The notes under the pieces are model-generated. The model saw nothing but the letters and a program-made list of their open reading frames with translations, ran no database searches and was not told the DNA's origin. A stretch of DNA of 64,000 nt from Verrucomicrobiota bacterium (GTDB lineage Bacteria > Verrucomicrobiota > Verrucomicrobiia > Limisphaerales > JACPZS01): assembly GCA_016195385.1 (NCBI GenBank), contig JACPZS010000161.1, positions 1 through 64,000 on the forward strand, in the 5' to 3' direction. This document shows, in pieces, positions 1 to 7,810 of the stretch. The translations under genes and the position numbers were made by a program. Position 1 is the first letter of the stretch. Each line of letters starts with the position of its first letter.

Positions 1-924
1 CCGGCAAGTCAGCTTGAATGCTTCGCCGTTGTTGTAAAATTCCCGCTCGTTGCTCCAGCACATGCCGTCGCGGCGCTGTCGCTCGGTGGCGGCGTCCACG
101 TGCGGCAGCCCGGCCTCTCGCTTGGTGATCTTCGTCAAATGCGGCGCGAGGATGACGCAGCCGGTGTGCCCGGTCCAATGCTCCACATCCAGCCCGGCGT
201 CGTTCTCCGGCAGGTTCGGATCACCGGCGTTCCCGAAAATGCTCTCGACGAAATCCAGGTTGCTCACGAGATTGCCCGGCGCGAAAAAACGAGTCTCCAT
301 CATTTTCGGTGGAGTAAATCCCGGCGCTTCCGGGCAGACAATGGGACGGAGATAAAGCGAAACGAGGCACTCGCAGGGCTGTGCTTGCGTCACGGTGAAC
401 GGGAGTCGCATCAATTCGCGGGGCGGAGCCAGCGCGAGCGCCAGCAGTTTCGCGAAGACGTTTTTGGGAACGCCGATTTTGTCCGCCGGTATCGGCAAGC
501 CGCCCTCGGTGATGTGGAAAATGCCCTGCGTCGTGCGGCGATCGCTTTTCGGATTGTGCAGCACGCCCTGCCGGACTCGAAAAGAACTGAGGATGCTCGA
601 TGTAAATTCGTCACGATCAATGGGCAGGGACAACGCGCGCGCCATGCCCGGCCGGTCGAGCACGAGTGTGCGCAGCGGCAGTTTCGGCACCGGCACGTCC
701 TGGAGGTAGTCGTAGAGAAATGTTTGAATCCGCTGATCGGGCGGACACAAGTGACTCGCCAGCAGGCGCTCCTTTTCCCGGTACTGCGCGATGAGTGAAG
801 CAACTGCGTCGGCGAACCGCGCCGCATCCTCCGTCTGCACCGGCTCAAATCCCAGCAAAGCGAGCTTGATGTTGATGTGAGCAATCAAGGAGCAGTCCGG
901 CAAGTTTTGCGCAACCATATTCAT
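1..924 (-). CDS. Large unknown protein of the ATP-grasp/alpha-E cluster (N-terminal part, cut by window edge)
   Basis: An open frame of 308 codons runs from ATG at 924 (a second in-frame ATG lies at 918) off the left edge without a stop, so only the N-terminal part is seen. No signal peptide or membrane segment is visible. Conserved-looking stretches are TTQGIFHITEGGLPIPADK and EHWTGHTGCVILAPHLTK, followed by WSNEREFYNNGEAFKLTC at the edge. I cannot assign a catalytic fold. It follows the alpha-E gene by 58 bp and the ATP-grasp gene before that, on the same strand, so it is probably the third gene of that operon. In other bacteria this pair often travels with a transglutaminase-like gene; this sequence does not look like the start of one. 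I have a vague memory of large hypothetical proteins like this in planctomycetes and verrucomicrobia, but no name. The function is unknown. Confidence 0.75.
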   Translation of the reverse strand, partial: MNMVAQNLPDCSLIAHINIKLALLGFEPVQTEDAARFADAVASLIAQYREKERLLASHLCPPDQRIQTFLYDYLQDVPVPKLPLRTLVLDRPGMARALSLPIDRDEFTSSILSSFRVRQGVLHNPKSDRRTTQGIFHITEGGLPIPADKIGVPKNVFAKLLALALAPPRELMRLPFTVTQAQPCECLVSLYLRPIVCPEAPGFTPPKMMETRFFAPGNLVSNLDFVESIFGNAGDPNLPENDAGLDVEHWTGHTGCVILAPHLTKITKREAGLPHVDAATERQRRDGMCWSNEREFYNNGEAFKLTCR

Positions 925-982
925 GGCGTGGTGGTCTGAGGCCGGTTGACATTAAACGGCCGGTCAAGGCTGGGATTGCGTT

Positions 983-1972
983 TCATTGGATCTGCGACTG
1001 CTGGGATTTCTTGGCCGGCTTGGGACTTTTAAAAGCAAAAAACGTCTCACTGATTCCGGCGGCGATTTGGTTCATCTTCGTTTGCAATACATCCAGATAT
1101 TCGTGCAAGCCGGCGTTCACGATTTCATCGACGGCCGCGTATGAAAGTTCGGAACAAAGCAGGCCTAGAAGTTTTTCCGGCGGGTGGCGGAAAGTTCCTG
1201 GTGTCGTGCCGGAAATCTGGTAGAGCGAGTCGCGCGCGGCGAGGAGACAGAAATGGATCGCCCGCGGAAATTCCCGATCCAGCAACAAAAACTCCACGAC
1301 GCTGCGCGGCGAAATGCGACCATGCTTTTTGCGATACATTTCGAAGGCGCTGGCCGAGCGCAGCACGGCGGCCCATTGGATGTCGTCGAATGGCGTGCCG
1401 ACGTCCGCGACCGAGCGCAGGAGGATGAAGTATTTCACATCGAGAATCCGCGACGTCTTGTCGGCGCGCTCCAGCATCCGGCCCAGTATGGGGCCAAAGT
1501 GCCACGCTTCGCCGTGCGTCATCGTCGAGGCAGTGATGCCGTTGAAAAGATGGCTGGCGTCCTTGACGGCGTTGAAAAACTCGTGTGGCGCGGCCATGCC
1601 TTTGCCGCTGGCGGCGGCCTCATTCACCATCAAAAAGAATTTGTTCAACTGAAGCCACATCTCGGAGGAGATGATTTCCCGGACGGTGCGGGCGTTTTCG
1701 CGCGCGGCCCGCAGGCAAGAAAGAATTGAGTTGGAATTCTCGCCGTCGAACGCCAGAAAGCGAATCACATTCTCCTGCGTGGCCACGCCGTAGCGTTTTG
1801 CGAATCCCTCGTGATCGCCCGTGGTTGCGACGAGCGGTTCCCATTGCTGATCCTGCCCGGCCGGTGCGTCGAGCATGAGCTGGAGGTTCACGTCGATGAA
1901 CCGCGCGACGTTTTCCGCGCGTTCGATGTAGCGGCTCATCCAATAGATGGAATCGGCGACTCGACTCAGCAT
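983..1972 (-). CDS. Alpha-E domain protein (DUF403)
   Basis: This 329-residue protein begins with the typical alpha-E signature: IYWMSRYIERAENVAR at residues 9-24. The rest is mostly helical and Arg/Glu rich, and the length matches the family (about 310-330). Alpha-E proteins are known companions of circularly permuted ATP-grasp enzymes and have been predicted, from gene neighbourhoods, to act in peptide-ligase-like or peptide-tagging pathways; the biochemistry is unproven. Here it lies 51 bp downstream of the ATP-grasp gene and 58 bp upstream of a large unknown gene, all on the minus strand, consistent with one operon. It has no export signal, so it is probably cytoplasmic. A low-complexity Lys/Gln/Ser tail (PKPAKKSQQSQIQ) ends the protein. 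Confidence 0.92.
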   Translation of the reverse strand: MLSRVADSIYWMSRYIERAENVARFIDVNLQLMLDAPAGQDQQWEPLVATTGDHEGFAKRYGVATQENVIRFLAFDGENSNSILSCLRAARENARTVREIISSEMWLQLNKFFLMVNEAAASGKGMAAPHEFFNAVKDASHLFNGITASTMTHGEAWHFGPILGRMLERADKTSRILDVKYFILLRSVADVGTPFDDIQWAAVLRSASAFEMYRKKHGRISPRSVVEFLLLDREFPRAIHFCLLAARDSLYQISGTTPGTFRHPPEKLLGLLCSELSYAAVDEIVNAGLHEYLDVLQTKMNQIAAGISETFFAFKSPKPAKKSQQSQIQ

Positions 1973-2023
1973 TTGGGTGTTTGATTCAGGATTGAACGCA
2001 GGGAAATGGTGATCAATGCCGCG

Positions 2024-3526
2024 TCAAGCGGCGTGCCCTTCGACCACGGCTGGCCTCGTTGTCGTTGAAAACTCGTCCTGCTCCTCCACGCGAGCGTCGG
2101 CCAGCACCCAGGTGTCCTTGCTGCCGCCGCCTTGCGATGAATTCACCACGAGCGATCCTTTCTTCAACGCAACCCTGGTCAGCCCACCGGGCAGGACGAA
2201 GATGTCTTTGCCATAAAGGATATAGGGCCGCAAATCGACATGCCGTCCCTCAAAATGATCGCCGCAGAGCGTGGGCACGCGCGACAAAGCCAGTGTCGGC
2301 TGCGCGATGTAATTGCGCGGATTCGCCTGTACTTTCTCCGCAAACTCGGCCTGCTGCTCCTTAGTGGAGTGTGGGCCGACGAGCATTCCGTAGCCGCCGG
2401 ATTCGTTCGCCGCCTTCACAACCAGTTCGCCAATGTGTTCGAGCACGTAGCTCAAATCCTTTTCCTCCGCGCAAATGTAAGTAGGCACGTTGGGCAGGAT
2501 GATTTCTTCACCAAGATAATACTTCACGATGCGCGGCACGTAGGCATAGACAACTTTGTCGTCCGCCACGCCGCCGCCCGGCGCGTTGGCGAGAGCGACG
2601 TTCCCGGCCTGATAAACTTCCATCAACCCCGGCACGCCGAGCATCGAGTCGGGGCGGAAACATTTCGGGTCGAGGAAATCATCGTCGATGCGCCGGTAAA
2701 TCACGTCCACGCGCTCGAAGCCTTTCGTTGTCCTCATGCAGACGAAACCATCATCCACGACGAGGTCGCGGCCCTCGACCAGTTCGATGCCCATTTGCTG
2801 CGCGAGGAATGAGTGCTCGAAGTAAGCGGAGTTGTAAATGCCCGGCGTTAGCAGCACACAGCGCGGAGCCGTGACGTGATCTGGCGCGAGAAATTCGAGC
2901 ATGTCGCGCAAGCGGCTCGGATAGCTTGCGACGGGGCGAATCTTCGACTGCGCGAACACTTGCGGGAACATGCTCTTCATCACCGCGCGGTTTTCAAGCA
3001 CGTAGGAAACGCCGGAGGGACACCGCAGGTTGTCTTCGAGAACGTAAATCTGACCGTCGCGGTGCCGCACCAGATCGGTGCCCGTGACGTGACACCAGAT
3101 GCCGCGCGGCGGATTGAACCCCATGCACTGCTTCCGAAACGCTTTTGATGAAAGCACAATATCCGCCGGCACAATCCCGTCGTTGAGAATCTTTTGCTCG
3201 TGGTAAAGATCGTTGATGAAAAGGTTCAGCGCGGTGATGCGCTGTTTGAGTCCCTTCTCGATGCGGCTCCACTCCGCGGCGGCAACAATGCGTGGGACGA
3301 GATCGAAGGGGAATATCTTCTCCGTACCGGCATGCTCTCCATAGACATTGAACGTGATGCCCATCTGGAGCAAGGCGCGTTCGGCCGCGCGCTGCCGGTT
3401 GAGCAACTCGCCTTCAGGCAACGACTGGATGTTGTTCACCAGCGTCTTGGCCGATGCCCGGGGGCATCCGCTTTCTCCGAACATTTCGTCGAAGAATTCG
3501 CCGACTTCGTACTGATCAAATTGCAT
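2024..3526 (-). CDS. Circularly permuted type 2 ATP-grasp protein
   Basis: This 500-residue protein matches the circularly permuted ATP-grasp family (formerly DUF404/DUF407) in length and motifs: FNVYGEHAGTEKIFPFD near residue 56, CHVTGTDLVRHRDGQIYVL near residue 145, VKAANESGGYGMLVGPH in the middle, and RPYILYGKDIFVLPGGLTR near residue 430, with GGGSKDTWVL close to the C terminus. The family is predicted to ligate a carboxylate to an amine using ATP; the substrate here is unknown. It is the first gene of a minus-strand group with alpha-E and a large unknown protein. The ATG at 3526 gives the usual family start (MQFDQYEVGEFFDEMF). Confidence in the family is high; the pathway is inferred from context only. 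Confidence 0.93.
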   Translation of the reverse strand: MQFDQYEVGEFFDEMFGESGCPRASAKTLVNNIQSLPEGELLNRQRAAERALLQMGITFNVYGEHAGTEKIFPFDLVPRIVAAAEWSRIEKGLKQRITALNLFINDLYHEQKILNDGIVPADIVLSSKAFRKQCMGFNPPRGIWCHVTGTDLVRHRDGQIYVLEDNLRCPSGVSYVLENRAVMKSMFPQVFAQSKIRPVASYPSRLRDMLEFLAPDHVTAPRCVLLTPGIYNSAYFEHSFLAQQMGIELVEGRDLVVDDGFVCMRTTKGFERVDVIYRRIDDDFLDPKCFRPDSMLGVPGLMEVYQAGNVALANAPGGGVADDKVVYAYVPRIVKYYLGEEIILPNVPTYICAEEKDLSYVLEHIGELVVKAANESGGYGMLVGPHSTKEQQAEFAEKVQANPRNYIAQPTLALSRVPTLCGDHFEGRHVDLRPYILYGKDIFVLPGGLTRVALKKGSLVVNSSQGGGSKDTWVLADARVEEQDEFSTTTRPAVVEGHAA

Positions 3527-3890
3527 TGGTCGTCTGGGATCGCTTCGCGGCCGATCCGCTCATGGTTTTGAGATACGGAATTGATGGTAGCAACGGCGAT
3601 GCCAGTTGCCGGGTGGAGTAAATTGAATGACGGAATTTGAGTTCAAATCGAAAGAGTAAACGGTAACGCGCCCAAAATACGGCAATTGCCAGTGACGAAT
3701 TGTTTGACGGGCAACATCAGAAACTGGCTCGTGCCCTCAGCGCCACAGACTTTGTGTTGGATCCTGGCCGAAGTGAACAAAAAAGATCAAGTCAGGCGTG
3801 TTTGAGCGTTTCGTTCGGGATTACTCCATGAAGTTGCGTGATCGCGCTTCTGATCCTGGTGATGATGAGAATTCAAGTGAGAAGGCATGA
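3527..3890. other. Intergenic region, 364 bp, no gene seen
   Basis: This lies between the start of the ATP-grasp gene and the end of the glutaminase-fusion gene, both on the minus strand. It must hold the promoter of the ATP-grasp operon, but I could not pick out a convincing -35/-10 pair, hairpin or small gene. Confidence 0.5.
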
Positions 3891-5732
3891 TTAGTCGAAC
3901 ACGCTCAGTTCGCGGTTGGCTTTGCGAAGTTTGCCGCACAAGTCGAGGCAGAGGTTGCGCCAGAGCTTTAGTTTGAGCGCCGGATGTGTCTGGTCCAGTC
4001 GATCAAAGTCATCAAGCCTTAAAACATCACACTCTGCTTCCGTATCGGCCGTGATGGTGGCGGAGCGCGGAGCGCGATCAATTACCGCCATCTCGCCGAA
4101 GGCCATGCCGGGTGAAAAAGTCGCCAGCCGCTTGCGTGCGCCCGAGGCGAGCGCCACTTGCACGCTCACGGTGCCGCGCGCCAGCAGAAACATTTCCGCC
4201 GCCTCTGCTCCAACGTCGATGATGGTTGCGCCCGCGGCAAAGGTTCGGCGTTTGAGCAGGGTGCCCATTACTTCGAGTTCCGCCACGGTCAAACCCGCGA
4301 ACAGGGCGAAGGTTTCCGGCCCGATCCGTCGCTCCGAGGGTGGAGCCGGCTGCAGCAGCTTGTTCTCGCACCACTCCAGCGCGCGATCAGTGTCATCGAA
4401 CGAACGGAACGTCGCTTCAAAGCGGTCGCCAAGCTTGATGCGCATGAACCGCTGCAAGACCTTTACCCGATCCGCATGGGCGAATAGGAGTGACTTGCCC
4501 TGCGCGCCAAGATCGAGCAGCAGTTGATGGAACATGCTGCAGGCGCATTCGTGGATGCCCAGCACTCGTTTCAGATCGAGGAGCGCGTAATCAAAATCGG
4601 CGAGACTTTCAACCACGTCGCGCGCCACGACCTCGGCCGTCGAGAACGTAAGGTTGCCCTGCAATTGCCACACACGGATGCGCCGGCCGTTTTCCCGCAA
4701 CACGCGCCGTTCCTCCTCGTTGCGGACACGGCTGGAGTTGAAATCCGCGCCCGTGAATTTGAGCCGGATGGTGAATCGGCCAACGCCGGGCCGGTTGAGC
4801 AGGTGCAGATCAAAGCGCCGGGACAACTCCTCGCAGACGCGAATGCCCCGGACGCTGTTGCCGCGCGCGTCGAGCGGAGGGGAGAATACGCCGATGCCGA
4901 GTTGCCCGGGCAGGACTGCGATGATGCCGCCAGAAACGCCGCTCTTGGCCGGCATCCCTACTTTGTAAAGCCACTCGCCGGCGAAATCGTACATGCCGCA
5001 AGTCTCCATGACCGAAAGCACGCTCTCGACATATTCGCCGCGAATGGCCTGCTTGCCGGTGACTGGATTGACTCCCTGGTTCGCGAGTGTCGCAGCCATG
5101 ACGGCCATGTCACGACAGGTCACGGAGATCGAACACTGCTTGAAATAAAGCTCCGCCACGGGCATGGGGTCGCTCGTCAGGATGTCAAAATTGCGCAACA
5201 TGTGGCCGATAGCGCGATTGCGATGACCGGTTTCGCTTTCAGAGCGATAGACGGTTTCGTCGAAAGTCAACGTGCGTCCGGCATAAGCGCCAAACATTTC
5301 CAGCAACCGTTTCGGTCGCGTATCCGCGCGGCCCGCAATCAGCCCGGCGGTGGCGATCGCTCCGGCGTTGATCATCGGATTTCGCGGCCGTCCCGTGCCG
5401 GGTTCGAGGCTGATCGAGTTGAAGGCGTCCCCGGTTGGCTCCACGCCTACTTTCTGAAGCACGGCGCTGCGGCCGCAGTCTTCCAGTGCCAGGCCATAGA
5501 CGAAAGGCTTTGAGATCGACTGAATGGTAAACGGTTGCCCCGTATCGCCCACTTCGTACACCGCGCCCGTGGCAGTCACGAGGCAGATGCCGAACCAATT
5601 CGGATCCGCCTTGGCCAGTTCAGGAATGTAGGTCGCCACTTTGCCGTCGGTCATGCCGGCGCACTCGCGATGCAAGCGCTGGAGGTAATCGAGCACAGGC
5701 GAAGGAAGGGATGGTGCGGGTCTGCAATTCAC
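3891..5732 (-). CDS. glsA: Glutaminase A fused to STAS and cyclic-nucleotide-binding domains
   Basis: This 613-residue protein starts at GTG 5732. Residues 1-310 are a serine-dependent glutaminase (L-glutamine to glutamate plus ammonia): the SISK motif of the Ser-Lys catalytic pair is at 72-75, with NPMINAGAIAT, GHRNRAIGHMLRN and GMPAKSGVSGGI further on, as in GlsA enzymes. About 340-450 looks like a STAS domain (DFDYALLDLKRVLGIHECA). About 475-600 is a cNMP-binding domain (ARGTVSVQVA, AFGEMAVIDRAPRSATITAD, matching the phosphate-binding cassette). Classic bacterial GlsA is about 310 residues, so half of this protein is added C-terminal regulatory sequence, suggesting allosteric control by a nucleotide. 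It stands alone: the upstream Ig-repeat gene is divergent and the downstream operon is 364 bp away. I see no signal peptide. Confidence 0.93.
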   Translation of the reverse strand: MNCRPAPSLPSPVLDYLQRLHRECAGMTDGKVATYIPELAKADPNWFGICLVTATGAVYEVGDTGQPFTIQSISKPFVYGLALEDCGRSAVLQKVGVEPTGDAFNSISLEPGTGRPRNPMINAGAIATAGLIAGRADTRPKRLLEMFGAYAGRTLTFDETVYRSESETGHRNRAIGHMLRNFDILTSDPMPVAELYFKQCSISVTCRDMAVMAATLANQGVNPVTGKQAIRGEYVESVLSVMETCGMYDFAGEWLYKVGMPAKSGVSGGIIAVLPGQLGIGVFSPPLDARGNSVRGIRVCEELSRRFDLHLLNRPGVGRFTIRLKFTGADFNSSRVRNEEERRVLRENGRRIRVWQLQGNLTFSTAEVVARDVVESLADFDYALLDLKRVLGIHECACSMFHQLLLDLGAQGKSLLFAHADRVKVLQRFMRIKLGDRFEATFRSFDDTDRALEWCENKLLQPAPPSERRIGPETFALFAGLTVAELEVMGTLLKRRTFAAGATIIDVGAEAAEMFLLARGTVSVQVALASGARKRLATFSPGMAFGEMAVIDRAPRSATITADTEAECDVLRLDDFDRLDQTHPALKLKLWRNLCLDLCGKLRKANRELSVFD

Positions 5733-5997
5733 GGCGCGTTGTTAACTTTGAAAAAGCCGCGAGTAAAGCCGATCTTGCGTGCCCGGTGAAAAATCCAGCA
5801 GCGTCGCGGCCGGTTTGGCGTTCGCCCGCAGCTTCCTCATCGGCCTGAGCCATACTTACCCAGTCTGCGTCGGAGGGTGCTTATTCCGACGGGTTAAACT
5901 TTGATTAAACCTGAAAACCGGAGAGAGCGGTTTCCCAGCGCGCTCGGTTTCCAATGTCCTGTGGACTTTGAACAACAACTCAACTAAAACATGCCTC

Positions 5998-7512
5998 ATG
6001 CGTCACCCCACCGGTGTCCACCAAATCGAGGCAAGGCCAAGTCCGCGATTACCACAGTTTCCCCCCATTGTTCTACCGCTCGTGTTGACAGGACTCGTTT
6101 TGATTTGGTTAGCCGGCACCACCTCTTCAGGAAATGCGGTTAACCAGCCACCCAAAGTTTCTATTCTCTTTCCCCCGCCATGTTGCGTGACTATTTCCGA
6201 TGGACCGCTTCGAATAAGAGCCGACGCTTCAGCCGCCGATGGAGCCATCCGCCAAGTGGTATTTTATGCCGAAGATGAATTGATTGGTATTGTCACCAAT
6301 GCTCCGTACAACATCTTTTGGACGCCGGATAAAAATACCGATGAGTATCCGCAGTGGCGTTTGACAGCCGTTGCCATCGATAATTCCGGCCTTTCAAGCA
6401 CTTCAGCGCCAGCCCGGATCAGGTTCCGACAACCTCCCACGGGAACGCCTTCAATGGCGATTACTGCGCCCACAAATGACGCGTCCTTTGCCGCTCCAGC
6501 CACGCTTTTGTTTGCGGCGGACTTGCTAACCACCGACGGAATCGACAATCCGGTTGACTTTTTAATCGGAACGAACGTAATCGGAACTGTCACGAATGCA
6601 CCCTACTCGCTGGTGGTGACCACTTTGCCCGAAGGTCGCTACGAACTAAGCGTCAGAACAGTCGGCGGTGTTTTTCACCAGACAGGTTATTCCGCGCCAA
6701 TTGGAGTTAACGTTGGCAAAAGAAATAACAACCCGCCCACGGTAAAGCTGATCGGCTCGCCCATTTTCGGCATTTTTTACCTGCCTGCAACTTTGAGATT
6801 GAGCGCTGTGTCGAACGATAGCGATGGGACGATTGCTCAGGTCGAATTTTTTATTGGCAAGACCTCGATCGGAATTGCCAGAGATCCGCCGTACAGTCTG
6901 ACTTTGAGTAATTTCGTTTTTGCAGAGGGCATGTACGACGTCTATGCTGTGGCCACGGACGATCAAGGAACGAGTGTCCAATCTCAGGCAGATGGGATTA
7001 GTTTTATTACCGGTCTTCCTGATCCTATCGCGCGCATTGAATTACCAGGAAACGGAGCTTTTTATAGTCCACGAGACACGATCCCGGTGGTGGCTTATGT
7101 CGTGCGTGCGGATAACAACATCAACCCTGTCGAGTTTCTTTTAGATTCGGTAGTGGTAGATGCTACTCTCGGCCCGCCTTATCTATTCGCCGTGCGTAAT
7201 CTTACTGTTGGAACGCATACTCTTGCCGCGAGAATAAAGGACCTTGATGGTAGCGAGAGTAGAGGCCAGGTGTTCTCAATAACGGTAGCCGATCCTGTTT
7301 TAGTCGCTCCGCAATTGAGGACTGATCGGCAATTTCAATTTGAGGCCCAAGGTTTGATTCCGCGAGCCCCCTTGTCGCTGCAAAGCAGTACCGATCTCGT
7401 CCACTGGATCGAAATACAGCAAACTATTCTCGCTACAAACAAGCTCACGCTTTTCGATTCTACTGCGACGAACTATTCACGACGCTTCTACCGCGTGCGC
7501 CTGGGGCCGTAG
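5998..7512 (+). CDS. Secreted protein with four Ig-like repeats and an FYRV-type C-terminal tail
   Basis: I choose ATG 5998 (504 residues); a TTG lies 30 bp upstream in frame. After a short basic/proline stretch comes one hydrophobic segment (about residues 26-43, IVLPLVLTGLVLIWLAG), a signal peptide or anchor. Then follow four copies of a bacterial Ig-like unit, recognisable by V(F/E)F(Y/L)...IG...(A/P)PY: VVFYAEDELIGIVTNAPY, VDFLIGTNVIGTVTNAPY, VEFFIGKTSIGIARDPPY and VEFLLDSVVVDATLGPPY. The last about 65 residues (FQFEAQGL, SSTDLVHWIEI, RRFYRVRLGP) form a tail of the kind I know from verrucomicrobial secreted proteins. No enzyme domain is seen, so a surface or adhesion role is only a guess. 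GC is visibly lower than in the flanking genes. Confidence 0.85.
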   Translation: MRHPTGVHQIEARPSPRLPQFPPIVLPLVLTGLVLIWLAGTTSSGNAVNQPPKVSILFPPPCCVTISDGPLRIRADASAADGAIRQVVFYAEDELIGIVTNAPYNIFWTPDKNTDEYPQWRLTAVAIDNSGLSSTSAPARIRFRQPPTGTPSMAITAPTNDASFAAPATLLFAADLLTTDGIDNPVDFLIGTNVIGTVTNAPYSLVVTTLPEGRYELSVRTVGGVFHQTGYSAPIGVNVGKRNNNPPTVKLIGSPIFGIFYLPATLRLSAVSNDSDGTIAQVEFFIGKTSIGIARDPPYSLTLSNFVFAEGMYDVYAVATDDQGTSVQSQADGISFITGLPDPIARIELPGNGAFYSPRDTIPVVAYVVRADNNINPVEFLLDSVVVDATLGPPYLFAVRNLTVGTHTLAARIKDLDGSESRGQVFSITVADPVLVAPQLRTDRQFQFEAQGLIPRAPLSLQSSTDLVHWIEIQQTILATNKLTLFDSTATNYSRRFYRVRLGP

Positions 7513-7574
7513 CTCAACTTTGATTGAAATCTCCTTGGTGCTGTTGAGTGGCCATTCAGGTTGGTAAAAAAGCA

Positions 7575-7600
7575 GGCGCGTGAGGCAAACCTCACGCGCC
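7575..7600 (+). terminator. Hairpin downstream of the Ig-repeat gene
   Basis: A perfect 11-bp stem (7575-7585 with 7590-7600, arm GGCGCGTGAGG) closes a CAAA loop 62 bp after the stop codon. There is no T-run on the plus strand after it, but an A-run (AAAAAA) precedes it, so it would be a better intrinsic terminator in the minus direction. It is likely a terminator or transcript-end hairpin. Confidence 0.5.
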
Positions 7601-7810
7601 CGTTGCTTGTGACGGAACCAATTTGTTCCGGCGTTTACTCCTTGTCTGCCAGCATGGAGCTAGAGCGTTCGCAAGCGTCGGACCCCAACGATGAGTGACC
7701 GTTTGGGTGTCCCAAATCGCAGCGTTTTTGCTGGCGATGGAAACGGCGCGCGCTATTTTCACTTACATGATATTAGGAACTTTGAACTTCTTATTTTGAA
7801 CATTTACGTC

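Noticed and set aside
4524-5513. 329-residue plus-strand frame
   Set aside because: Antisense to the glutaminase domain; no domain recognised.
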